Positions 32,201 to 40,025 of a stretch of DNA of 40,025 bases are shown here, piece by piece. Made by a program: the position numbers and the translations under genes. How positions within the stretch are numbered: the first letter of the stretch is position 1; each line of letters begins with the position of its first letter. Under the pieces are notes generated by a model. That model was not told the DNA's origin and searched no databases. It saw nothing but the letters and a program-made list of their open reading frames with translations. The DNA comes from Clostridia bacterium. GTDB taxonomy: Bacteria; Bacillota; Clostridia; Christensenellales; Borkfalkiaceae. The stretch is taken from contig JAFVQT010000010.1 of NCBI GenBank assembly GCA_017504655.1, forward strand, positions 1 to 40,025, given 5' to 3'.

Positions 32201-35200
32201 AGCACTGTCAGGCAAATGAATTCCGCGGTGAAACGGGCGGCACCGCATCACACGACTTTGCATTGCTCAGAGAGGTTGCTCCAACCTGTCAGTCTGCAGG
32301 CTACAGTGTAGAGGTTTGCCGTGCGTGCGGATACGTTCAAACGACCGAAACCTTACCTGCGGTAGATCACAGCTATTCTAACGGCAAGTGTATTTACTGC
32401 GGAATCGAACACGAAATAGAGGCAGGATACATTGATGTTATAAATACTGTAAAGAACGTAAACGGCATAGTTTTAAAGGTAGACGAATTAAACTTTAAGT
32501 TGTTTGATATCGTTGAAGGCGAAGAGGAAATCGAAGGTATTGCAACGGCTCTCAGAGCAATTGAGTTTATGCTTTACTTTGACGAGGACGGTAACCTTCA
32601 GGGCGCAGTAATAGGCGCAATCCAAATTTATAACGGACCTGTAACAAACGGATATGCTTCTTATGCGTTCAAGGGCTTAATCGAAGGAGATAACGTATAC
32701 ATTTTGGTTAACGTAGAGGACGGCAACTCTTACGATTTATCCGTTAAGTACGACGTTCAGGCTATGCTTGATTCGATAATAAACGAAGCCGTTGGTAGCG
32801 AAGGCGTTGAGATTTTAGTAGACAGCGGTCTTTTAGACCTTGTCGGAGATATTGCAGAGGGTAAATCTCAATTTATAAACAAGGCTGTCAGCCAGATGGT
32901 AGACGTTTTATTCAGCGTTGAAACGGTAGACGGCGAAAACGTATATACTCTTGATTTTGACAAGGTAAGACAGTTAAACAGCGACTTGGCATTCCTTTCT
33001 GCAAAGGACGTTTTAGGCAAGTATTTCGGTGAAGATTTATTACCTGAGGTTAAGAGATTAGCCCGTCAAATAGCAACTCTTGAGCTTTGTGAGGTTGCTG
33101 AATTTATCGCAGAAAAGGGCTTACCTGCAAGCGAGATATTCAACGTATTGAATACCGTTGCAAAGATGCAGGGCGCGCCTGAAGATTACGACATCAGAGC
33201 AATGCTCGAAAGCCCGGATATGGCAGGCTACACCGTAGGCGACCTTATCTTTGGCGAGGACGCGTCGTTTGCCGAAGTAATGGATATGGTAGAACAGCTT
33301 CAGGAAAGCCCGATATACCTTCTTTTGATGGGCGATGCTAACGAGGATGCAGTTGCTGAGGTTTACGGACAGATAGATGCAATGATCGGCATGTTCGAGG
33401 GCATAGGCGTTTCGTTTACAACCGATTTGTACGGCGTAGTAAATAAATTTAACGTTTCAGTAGATGATTTCACCCTTAACATGGGTACAAACGTAAACCT
33501 TTCACTCGACCTTGAAATTGCCGTGAACGGCGCAATCGACGTAACGTGGGACGGTATCGTAGGCGATATCGACAGCGAAATAGTTCTTCCCGAGGGCTTA
33601 GAGGACGAGCAAGAAACTTTCTACGGAGGCTACCGCGACGATTTCGGTACGGTAAGTATAGACGGAACGGAGTATGATTATCAAGCTATGATCTTCTTCC
33701 GTGAGGGGGGTATTTACAAATATTCGCAGGTTCAGGGCGCAACCTCTCAGGCAGACTGCGGAGATTGGCTTGAATACGGCTTGTTAGTTCCTTATACGAG
33801 AATTTCAATAGAGCTTACCGTATATGCAACGTTCGAGTCGGGAACAAATCCGGGTGGCTTTGACGACATACAGTACTTCTTTGTAAGCGGAAAAGATTTT
33901 GACAGAAGAATACCCATAACCGTAGACGTAGAAAGCGGAATGTTCAGTGCTATTGGGGCGGACGGATCTGTCATCGAGGTTGTAGCGGACGAAATGTTGG
34001 AGAACAACTTCGACGTATATTCGCTTTACATAGCTCTTTTCGGCGAGCTTGGTCCGGAGAACACAAGAGAATATACCACTTCAACAACCGTTTACTATAA
34101 TAAAGTAACGGGCGAATACTCCGGCGAATCTCAGCACGTCTACGTGTTAGACGAGGAAAATTCTTACTCTCCGGCAGCATGCGAGGAGCAGGGCTTAAGC
34201 TACTACGTATGTACAGAATGCGGTGATGTTTACAGACACTATTATACTAAGCATCACAACATACAAATGAAAACGACTCTTTCTGCGGGCTCTTTAACCT
34301 GTGATGACGGTGTTGATATGTACTATGAGTGTACGGAATGCGGAGAGATAACCGACTACTATGAACACTGGGGAACAGGCTGTCACATCGTGCGTGAAAG
34401 GATCTTTGAAAACAACGTGGCAACCGAGAGTAACCGCTGTGATGCTTGCGGAAGAGGCTCAAGTAGTAAAGTCTTTACCTTAGAAAGTGATTTTGCTCTT
34501 GAATTTTATACCGGTAGCTGGGGTAACCATCAAGCACCGGGAATAAACGGAGAGATTGCCATGGAGCGCATAGACGGATTTATCTTTAAATTTGTGGCAA
34601 CCGAAGACGTAACCGCAGAGCTTTATTCAAGGGAATCAATGTCAAGATTCGGGGATTTCTACGGCTATATCTACAATTCCGATTTCCAAATGGTAGCAGC
34701 TGAGGACGATAACCTTGCAAACGGACATTTCGGTATTACCTATGACTTTGTTTGCGGTGAAACGTATTATTTGGTAATTCGCTCTTACGATTACAGAAGT
34801 TATGATTACGAAGTAGTATTCACTGAAAAAACGGTTGAAACGGAGGCTCTTTCCTCTTACGGCTGCGGCTGTGGCGGAGAGTTGATTATAAGCTCTTACT
34901 ATGGAAGAAAAGAATATACCGTAAATAGCAACTGTGGCGTGGCCGATAACGAAACTTGTTCTACTTGTGGATTTAGATATTATTCTACTCTTAATCATAC
35001 GGTAAACGACAACTGTGAAGAGATTGAGCAAAGCGTTATTTATTTCTGCAATGAGCAAACCGGAGAAACGTTTGAATACCTTGTTTTCGAGTTTGGAACG
35101 GGTAAAACAAACCACTCGTTGATGGGATATGTAACCAGTGAAACCCGTGAGTCCGTAGATGAAAACGGCAATCCGATAGTTATGGAAATAACGACGACTG

Positions 35201-37485
35201 TCGTCACCTGTACTGAGTGCGGAAAACACGAGAGTAAGTCTGTTTGTGTAAATTGCTATGACGAAGAAGGCTTCGAGGTGGCAAGGAATATAGAGTATTA
35301 TGATTGGTCTGACAGTCACGGTGACTTCGTTATATCTTCGATAGAAGAATATGCTTATATAAAGCATCTTAGCCAATACGGTTATATTTCCAGAGAAATA
35401 AAGAGTAAGCGCACTTTCTTTAACTCAGACGGAGAAGAGGAGAGATGGGTTCTTGTAGAGCGTGTTTACTACGAAGACAGTCCATGTAAAGTAACTGTAA
35501 TAGAATCGGACAGTAAGGGATACAGAAGCGAGAGAACCAATTACAGTCACTCTTCGGTAGAAAAGGAGCTCCCGGACGAGTGCTACCAAGAAGAGGTTGT
35601 GTTAGACGGTGTAACCGTAACTAAGAGAGCAACAGCGTTTGAAACGTATTGTGCAAGATGTCATGCCTCGCTTTCTAAGAGAGTGATGATTTCTTACGTC
35701 GGCGAAAGCGGAATGTCGGTAAAAAATGAGATTTACAGATACTTGCCGTATGCAGAAAGTCAGGATGTTTACGGTTGGGAGCTTGAAGAGTCGAGAATTG
35801 AAACCTTCGGTATAGCACAGTACAAACACGAATATTTCATGTACAAAACAGGCGAAGAATACAAGCACTACGTAAAAGATTCTCGCGGACAGGAGGTTTC
35901 TTACGGATACACCTACGTTTATGAATACGCAGACCCGACCTCTTCGTGTATGGTTAGAGTGTATAGATACGATGCGTTCGGTACCATTGAAAGTGACTAC
36001 GTTGAGGAGAGACATATTGCTGCCCGTACCGTCCTTCTTCTTGAAGACGGAGCAACCTCTTGCGGGGAAGGATTAAGACAATACGCCGTTTGTTATATTT
36101 GCGGTATGAAGGAGGATAGAGGCAGACACTGGGATATAGGTCATAACACATCTCAGGGCTGGGCTCACCTTGATAACGTAGAGGTATACAGTCTTGCGGA
36201 TTACGGTCAAGTGTGTGACGGCTCGATTGAGGTTGTAACGTGCCCTTGCGGTCAGGCAAAGGGAGTTCATTTTATCGACAGAGGTTGCGATTTTGACCAC
36301 ACCTGCAGAAGAATTTACGATGATGATAAGTATGAGTATTGGTATAACGAATACCGTTGTGCAGTAAGCGAGCCAATGTGCGGTTTTGCGTACTCTTACG
36401 AGTATTGGTATTCCCGCGGAGATGGCTGTATCAGAATATATCACGAAAAGTGGGTATTCGGCTTAGACAGCGCAAATCAGCTTGTTATAGAGTGTGAATA
36501 TGAGATGAACGATTATTTACACGATTATGAGCATGTTGATTATGACGGAAGTGAATACGTTGAGGAAGACCTTACGGTTATTTATAACGGATGGGAAAGA
36601 GCTTGTACGATTTGCTCTCACGTTGACTATAAGTACGAATGCTGGTCCTATTACCGCGACGATGACGAGCAGGGGCTTGTAGAGGTTAAGAGGAAGACTC
36701 TTTACTCTTACTACGCTGAAGGCGGCGATAGAATTCTCAGCTCAACCGATTATACCGAGTATGGAATCATAACTCATCCTACCGAGGAAAGATCCTGTTT
36801 AGTTGAGCTCGTTAGCAAGAACACGAGCTACAGTACAGACGGAGAAGTGACATATTGGAATCAGGCTGATTATAATTACGACGGCTGTATTTATGCTCCG
36901 GTGATTACTTACACCAATATGAGCGGTGACAGCAATACGTACCGAGAGGAGCATGAGCATTGGGAGTATACTTTCGACCACTACGTAATAACCCCAACCT
37001 GTACTCAAAGCGGTATAGAGCATAGAGTTTGCGATTGGTGTTATGAGGGCAGAGATTATGACCACGGCCACTTCGGACACGACTATTACAACACGTGGGA
37101 TGAAGAATTAGGTCAATACGTATACGTATGCAACAGATGTAACCTTGTAAACTTTACCGGAAACGACGGAAACGTTATCATGGAGGATATGACCGATGCA
37201 AGCCAAGGCGTGTTTACCGTAGGTTACTACTTCTACAGCCACTTTGATTATATTATTGCAGTATCACTCGTATTAGAGGTTCAGGGCGAGCCTATCGTTT
37301 TAAACGTAGACGCATATGACGACGGAAGATCTATTATAACCGTTGACTTCAACGCGGTAAGAGAGGCTTGCGAGGAGCAAGGTCTTACCTTTGAAGATGT
37401 AATGGTAAAGGTTACTATTCTTCCTACAAACGGTGATTACAGCTTTGATTACTCTGTAACGATGGATTCTCATCAAGGCGCGTAA
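29263..37485 (+). CDS. Giant cysteine-rich repeat lipoprotein (2740 residues)
   Basis: It opens with a lipoprotein signal, MKKLLIGLMCLLTVTFTAVG then LMGC24, and has no later membrane anchor. Residues about 52-550 and 708-1050 consist of some eighteen units of the form TC-x2-x-G-[YV]-x4-C-x2-C with a histidine (often GHD or GHN) 12-20 residues on, for example APTCTEEGYTLYECSTC. Residues 560-702 form a separate beta-rich module ending TNHFSYYSVA, as found in surface proteins of many Bacillota. Residues 1051 to about 1637 are almost free of cysteine. The rest again has scattered CxxC pairs and many tyrosines and acidic residues, ending with a hydrophobic beta-like part. Function unknown; adhesion, metal binding or structural surface roles are guesses. 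The start follows AAAGGAGAG; an upstream in-frame GTG is not supported. A terminator follows. Confidence 0.85.
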   Translation: MKKLLIGLMCLLTVTFTAVGLMGCKVQRVESTSTSESIVEESQSVATGSETCTHELTQLKQDGEFHWYECECGEQAGNREAHDYDDGVVTKQPTEEEEGEKLLTCEVCGSTATTSVPKLTHTHALVKITGTPATCEDEGVLDSWKCDGCQKIFLDAQATQEVLSNEALVIPAINHSNEAFSHRVAPRCGIAGADVYVCPDCQRQREVPIDPLEHDWNQIELVEATCEHGGYELQKCRHCQSEQKVNETGITDCDEEYVIVVNSDCDNTGLAKYKCNDCGAEREIILPKCEHSYSAVQTVAPTCTEEGYTLYECSTCESSYKDDLVDSLGGHDFVIDAQNSTEPTCLENGLTVYVCSRGCQSARFSEEVDALGHDEVAPTCTEEGYCTRCDDVRIAKIPHSMGLVEDVAPTCTEDGHLKYACENCSHEEIEIPQSHKATGHNENAIAWTEEEIAVTGETCKYYVKKSGTCPDCSSLIVREGEVYESHSYVCAITSPATCVAEGVKTYTCVCGNSYTEDYEADPSAHKLDAGVQEGNYLVYSCLNGDCDHSERVLHIVDEAVDANVVKDAEKLSVGDATLKLDEQTKGQLGEDSSVSLSAGTLEGADLESAKGQLNEDQLALLGESKIYNFEMEVDGSPVTQFNGYITIRIPYELDGQDPEDIVVWYIQGDTPVLIEARYIEIDGEGYAEFETNHFSYYSVAKMSPAERCARYGCYTEGSVTVLPATCLEGGYTLTVCRRCGKKTYSDRVEALGHNWDEVDDLHVDTTCTVAGYEKYECTRCQVSYEVKTQAYGHEWVKNDDRTVVASCEHEGSVTFECVRCDNEYSVTERKTAHRYSTAVVGATCTEAGYTECVCRDCGYTTTKNPTPALGHNVIDTVHAPTCIDRGYTSHACSRCDAVFANTDYQEKTDHEWDRDEPTCEEDKLCKHCKKRDENNGKAHGHYMEDGSCKHCKKPCNHNFKYSHTVESTCSGAGYEVWVCKHCQANEFRGETGGTASHDFALLREVAPTCQSAGYSVEVCRACGYVQTTETLPAVDHSYSNGKCIYCGIEHEIEAGYIDVINTVKNVNGIVLKVDELNFKLFDIVEGEEEIEGIATALRAIEFMLYFDEDGNLQGAVIGAIQIYNGPVTNGYASYAFKGLIEGDNVYILVNVEDGNSYDLSVKYDVQAMLDSIINEAVGSEGVEILVDSGLLDLVGDIAEGKSQFINKAVSQMVDVLFSVETVDGENVYTLDFDKVRQLNSDLAFLSAKDVLGKYFGEDLLPEVKRLARQIATLELCEVAEFIAEKGLPASEIFNVLNTVAKMQGAPEDYDIRAMLESPDMAGYTVGDLIFGEDASFAEVMDMVEQLQESPIYLLLMGDANEDAVAEVYGQIDAMIGMFEGIGVSFTTDLYGVVNKFNVSVDDFTLNMGTNVNLSLDLEIAVNGAIDVTWDGIVGDIDSEIVLPEGLEDEQETFYGGYRDDFGTVSIDGTEYDYQAMIFFREGGIYKYSQVQGATSQADCGDWLEYGLLVPYTRISIELTVYATFESGTNPGGFDDIQYFFVSGKDFDRRIPITVDVESGMFSAIGADGSVIEVVADEMLENNFDVYSLYIALFGELGPENTREYTTSTTVYYNKVTGEYSGESQHVYVLDEENSYSPAACEEQGLSYYVCTECGDVYRHYYTKHHNIQMKTTLSAGSLTCDDGVDMYYECTECGEITDYYEHWGTGCHIVRERIFENNVATESNRCDACGRGSSSKVFTLESDFALEFYTGSWGNHQAPGINGEIAMERIDGFIFKFVATEDVTAELYSRESMSRFGDFYGYIYNSDFQMVAAEDDNLANGHFGITYDFVCGETYYLVIRSYDYRSYDYEVVFTEKTVETEALSSYGCGCGGELIISSYYGRKEYTVNSNCGVADNETCSTCGFRYYSTLNHTVNDNCEEIEQSVIYFCNEQTGETFEYLVFEFGTGKTNHSLMGYVTSETRESVDENGNPIVMEITTTVVTCTECGKHESKSVCVNCYDEEGFEVARNIEYYDWSDSHGDFVISSIEEYAYIKHLSQYGYISREIKSKRTFFNSDGEEERWVLVERVYYEDSPCKVTVIESDSKGYRSERTNYSHSSVEKELPDECYQEEVVLDGVTVTKRATAFETYCARCHASLSKRVMISYVGESGMSVKNEIYRYLPYAESQDVYGWELEESRIETFGIAQYKHEYFMYKTGEEYKHYVKDSRGQEVSYGYTYVYEYADPTSSCMVRVYRYDAFGTIESDYVEERHIAARTVLLLEDGATSCGEGLRQYAVCYICGMKEDRGRHWDIGHNTSQGWAHLDNVEVYSLADYGQVCDGSIEVVTCPCGQAKGVHFIDRGCDFDHTCRRIYDDDKYEYWYNEYRCAVSEPMCGFAYSYEYWYSRGDGCIRIYHEKWVFGLDSANQLVIECEYEMNDYLHDYEHVDYDGSEYVEEDLTVIYNGWERACTICSHVDYKYECWSYYRDDDEQGLVEVKRKTLYSYYAEGGDRILSSTDYTEYGIITHPTEERSCLVELVSKNTSYSTDGEVTYWNQADYNYDGCIYAPVITYTNMSGDSNTYREEHEHWEYTFDHYVITPTCTQSGIEHRVCDWCYEGRDYDHGHFGHDYYNTWDEELGQYVYVCNRCNLVNFTGNDGNVIMEDMTDASQGVFTVGYYFYSHFDYIIAVSLVLEVQGEPIVLNVDAYDDGRSIITVDFNAVREACEEQGLTFEDVMVKVTILPTNGDYSFDYSVTMDSHQGA

Positions 37486-37512
37486 AAACTTAAATAAAGG
37501 CTCAAAAGCCTA

Positions 37513-37548
37513 AAAAGCACCCCGAAGAATGATCTTCGGGGTGCTTTT
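37513..37548 (+). terminator. Bidirectional terminator between the giant gene and the acetyltransferase gene
   Basis: AAAAGCACCCCGAAGA (37513-37528) pairs perfectly with TCTTCGGGGTGCTTTT (37533-37548) around ATGA. Its A and T ends allow it to stop transcripts arriving from both converging sides. Confidence 0.92.
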
Positions 37549-37573
37549 ACGTTGTGTAAAAAACTAAGATAAA

Positions 37574-38038
37574 TTAAAGTATTTGCTCCATAAATATCCT
37601 TTGGGGCTTAAGCCCCATAGCCTCGTAAAATTTTAAAGCGGAGGGGTTGCAGGACCAAACGTTCAGGGTTAAGTTATAACAGCTTAATTTTTTGGCAAGC
37701 TCTACCGCAGAGAGGTACAGCTCCTTACCTATATGCATTCCGCGACAACTTTCGTCTACGCAAAGGTCGTCTATATAAAGGGTTTTTATATCGGTTAAAA
37801 GGTTGCTGTCTTTAACCTGCTTTACGTCGCAAAAGCAATAGCCCTTAACCTCGTCCTTGCTGTCAACCCAAACCAGAACGGGCTTGTCCTCCTGCTTTAA
37901 AATTTCTTCAATTTGGCTTTGAGTGTACTTGTTTGCCAATTTAAATATATCGGGGCGACCGTTATAATGCAATTGGTTGACCTGCCTTAAAAGGTCTGAG
38001 ATTTTCGGTATATCCTTTTTTGCTGCAAATCTTATCAT
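37574..38038 (-). CDS. GNAT-family N-acetyltransferase
   Basis: The 154-residue protein has the GNAT fold pattern: IRFAAKKDIPKISDLL at the N-terminus, strand TLYIDDLCVDESCRGMHIGK with the acetyl-CoA loop R-G-M-H-I-G (usual Q/RxxGxG/A), and the closing CNPSALKFYEAMGLKPQ. The substrate cannot be read; its like include small-molecule and protein acetylases. It starts 2 bases after the pepF stop codon with no clear ribosome site of its own, so it is probably translated by coupling. It is the last gene of a two-gene minus-strand unit. Confidence 0.88.
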   Translation of the reverse strand: MIRFAAKKDIPKISDLLRQVNQLHYNGRPDIFKLANKYTQSQIEEILKQEDKPVLVWVDSKDEVKGYCFCDVKQVKDSNLLTDIKTLYIDDLCVDESCRGMHIGKELYLSAVELAKKLSCYNLTLNVWSCNPSALKFYEAMGLKPQRIFMEQIL

Positions 38039-38040
38039 AA

Positions 38041-39738
38041 TTAAAACTTAGAGGTGTCAAACTCTGCAAGATACTTCTTTAACGGTCTGACAATCTTTTT
38101 AACGGTGCCCTCAACGAACGGATTGTTAAGATGAGCCTTTTCCAAAAGCTCGGTAAACGGATATCTGCCCCCAAGCTTGCAAAGCTTGACGTATTTATTC
38201 CACGTTCTTTGGTGATTTTTTCTTGCCTCGTTAAAGAATTGGAATGCTACGACTTGCGCTAATGTGTAATCTATATAGTAAAATGGCGAGCTGAAGATAT
38301 GTGATTGGCGCATCCAGACACCGCCGTTTTCTAAAACAGGAGCTTCCTTGTACTTTCTGTGAGGAAGGTATTTCTTTTCAATCTCTCTCCATTTTTGGCA
38401 TCTTTGCTCGTGCGTTGCCTCAGGATTTTCGTAAACGTAGTGTTGGAATTCATCTACCGTAACTCCGTACGGAATAAAGGTCAAGCCGTCTACAACGTGC
38501 GAGTACTTATATTTTTCAGCCTCGTCGTTAAAGAAAAGGTGCATCCAGGGATAGGTTATAAATTCCATGCTCATAGAGTGCATTTCGCAAGCCTCGAGCG
38601 TTGGAGAGCGGTAGTCCGGACAAGCGATATTTCTTGACATATAGCCTTGGAATGCGTGGCCGAACTCGTGTGTTAAAACGTCTACGTCACCGCTGGTGCC
38701 GTTAAAGTTAGAGAAGATAAACGGAGCTTTATAGTCGGCAAAATAGGTCATATAGCCACCGCCTGCCTTGCCCTTTCTCGCCTCTAAGTCAAGTAGCTCG
38801 TAGGTTTTCATAAACTCAAAGAACTCGCTCGTTTCCTTAGAAAGCTCGCCGTACATCTCGGTTGCCTTTTCAACCAAATAGTCCTTATCGCCCTTTGGCG
38901 TTGCGTTTCCGCTCAAGAACATAATATTGTAGTCGTAGTACTGTGGGTTTTTAATGCCTAAACGCTTTGCCTGCTCCTTGAAAAGCTTGTTGGTAAGAGG
39001 AACTAAATCCCTGTAAATTTGCTCTCTGTAGCCCTTTACCTCTTTTGCCGTGTAGTCCGTTCTGCCAAGTGATTTATAGCCAAGCTCAATGTAGTTTTCG
39101 TAGCCGAGCTTTAACGCCATCTGGTGTCTTGCTTTTACTAATTTGTCGTAAATCTCACCGAGCTTTTGATTGTTGTCCTCAAAGAATTTTGCGCTCTTTA
39201 AAGAAGCCTCCTTTCTCGTTTGTCTGTCGCTTGAGTCTGCAAATTTACCCAGCTGAGAAAGGTTATACGTTTCGCCTCTGAATTCTATTTGAGCAGAGGC
39301 TATAAGCTTTGTGTATTCGCTTGTAAGCTTGTTTATTTCCTGCAGGTCGGGTACTATTTTTTCGTCAAAGGTATCAATTTGAACCTGAAGCATATTGAAA
39401 AAATGCTTACCCCATTTCTGCTCCAGCTGAGGTCTGAATTTTGCTTTTACCAGGCTTTTGTTAAACCTGTCGAAAAACACCGAAACAAGCGGTGAAATTT
39501 CATCTAAAAGCTCTTGGTTTTTAACGTTTTTTTCGTCTTGTGTGTCGCAGGTGTATTTAACGTAGGCAATGTTGAAGTTAGTGCCTAAGCGGTCTGCGTA
39601 TTTAAAAAATCTTTTAAGTACGTTATCCTGATCTTCAAAGCAGGTTGCGCCCTCAAGCTCTTCAATCATCTTGTTGAAATCGCCTTCTATTTTTTTAAGA
39701 TTGGGCTTTTTAAATTGCATTTGTGAAAATTTCTTCAT
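38041..39738 (-). CDS. pepF: Oligoendopeptidase F (M3 family)
   Basis: A cytoplasmic zinc endopeptidase that degrades oligopeptides. The 565-residue length matches the M3B clostridial group. The zinc site is THEFGHAFQGY with a third ligand glutamate in PTLEACEMHSMSMEF, and the C-terminal active-site tyrosines lie in SPFYYIDYTLAQVVAFQF. The start at 39738 is chosen for GGAGG at 6 bases; a GTG-class extension upstream to 39762 lies before that site. It is preceded by a very good promoter and followed at once by the acetyltransferase gene. Confidence 0.94.
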   Translation of the reverse strand: MKKFSQMQFKKPNLKKIEGDFNKMIEELEGATCFEDQDNVLKRFFKYADRLGTNFNIAYVKYTCDTQDEKNVKNQELLDEISPLVSVFFDRFNKSLVKAKFRPQLEQKWGKHFFNMLQVQIDTFDEKIVPDLQEINKLTSEYTKLIASAQIEFRGETYNLSQLGKFADSSDRQTRKEASLKSAKFFEDNNQKLGEIYDKLVKARHQMALKLGYENYIELGYKSLGRTDYTAKEVKGYREQIYRDLVPLTNKLFKEQAKRLGIKNPQYYDYNIMFLSGNATPKGDKDYLVEKATEMYGELSKETSEFFEFMKTYELLDLEARKGKAGGGYMTYFADYKAPFIFSNFNGTSGDVDVLTHEFGHAFQGYMSRNIACPDYRSPTLEACEMHSMSMEFITYPWMHLFFNDEAEKYKYSHVVDGLTFIPYGVTVDEFQHYVYENPEATHEQRCQKWREIEKKYLPHRKYKEAPVLENGGVWMRQSHIFSSPFYYIDYTLAQVVAFQFFNEARKNHQRTWNKYVKLCKLGGRYPFTELLEKAHLNNPFVEGTVKKIVRPLKKYLAEFDTSKF

Positions 39739-39779
39739 AAAATCCTCCGTAGGTTTTGGCAAAGCCGTTTTTGTATTAA

Positions 39780-39808
39780 ATTATAGCAATATAAAGTTAT
39801 TTTATCAA
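39780..39808 (-). promoter_or_regulatory. Promoter of pepF and the acetyltransferase gene
   Basis: On the minus strand TTGATA (39803-39808), 17 bases, then TATAAT (39780-39785) with an extending TG. Confidence 0.85.
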
Positions 39809-39892
39809 CAAAAATGCAAAAAAACTGAAAATATATAACCCAAAGGCAGAGCTGTGATTTTGCCCTTACAATTAAACATATATGAGTTATAT

Positions 39893-40025
39893 TTTTAGCC
39901 TTGTGGCTAAAAGTGATATGCAAAACAAGTTTTGCGTTAGATTGCGACTTGCAGTCACAGTTATATTAAATAAATCCATAACTCGCCATAAGGCGAATAT
40001 AACTGCGTAGCAATATAACTGCTAA
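39893..40025. repeat. Array of short hairpins separated by ATATAACT-like spacers
   Basis: Successive stems are TTTTAGCC/GGCTAAAA (39893-39912), GCAAAAC/GTTTTGC (39920-39935), GACT/AGTC (39946-39956), TCGCC/GGCGA (39983-39996) and TGC/GCA (40003-40011). They are joined by ATAT-rich spacers. The array runs off the window. It is unlike the 130-base family and contains no gene. Confidence 0.65.

Noticed and set aside
34642..35376. 244-residue antisense open frame inside the giant gene
   Set aside because: The sense frame is continuous for 8 kb with consistent domain pattern; the antisense frame shows no start signal or recognisable motif.

Overview
The window looks like chromosome of an uncultured, anaerobic, Gram-positive clostridial bacterium (Bacillota). 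This rests on gene content: AddAB rather than RecBCD, a SpoIIE-type phosphatase, the order frr-uppS-cdsA-dxr-rseP, a flavodiiron oxygen/NO reductase, strong purine-rich ribosome sites, TG-extended -10 promoters, and several lipoproteins with a lipobox. No rRNA, tRNA, CRISPR array, phage gene or transposase was seen. The exact lineage cannot be fixed by reading alone.

Layout. 1-532 (-): start of a KtrB/TrkH potassium channel subunit, cut by the window edge. 783-7455 (-): addB-addA, recombinational repair helicase-nuclease. 7655-8722 (+): lipoprotein of unknown function. 8785-11629 (+): D-lactate dehydrogenase and a four-domain flavodiiron protein, fermentation plus oxygen/NO defence. 11624-12236: array of structured repeats, then a terminator. 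12230-14488 (-): spoIIE-like gene. 14666-15880 (-): galactokinase. 16002-18656 (+): M6 metalloprotease lipoprotein, DUF4190-like and DUF2752-like membrane proteins in one overlapping operon whose first mRNA seems leaderless. 18714-20390: rpsB-tsf with a structured leader and terminator. 20431-21135: pyrH. 21136-21475: divergent member of the repeat family. 21476-26254 (+): frr-uppS-cdsA-dxr-rseP (ribosome recycling, undecaprenyl and phospholipid precursors, MEP pathway, site-2 protease). 26255-26846: second large repeat array. 26925-37485 (+): three consecutive cysteine-rich, probably exported proteins: a 543-residue lipoprotein with 53-residue tandem repeats and a DUF6273-like end, a 70-residue protein with ten cysteines, and a 2740-residue lipoprotein with about twenty C...CxxC units. 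37574-39738 (-): oligoendopeptidase F and a GNAT acetyltransferase. 39893-40025: array of short hairpins of another kind.

The most unusual signal is a dispersed intergenic repeat family of about 130 bp. Its three clearest copies start at or beside a stop codon, or follow another copy in tandem. Each has 12-13 bp terminal inverted repeats, nested inner stems and a GACC-N5-GGTC tip. Between copies the stems change on both sides so that pairing is kept, as expected if the folded form matters. The second is the cysteine-rich secreted locus, whose giant gene is preceded by a promoter directly followed by a strong intrinsic terminator, so it is probably controlled by attenuation or preceded by a small RNA.
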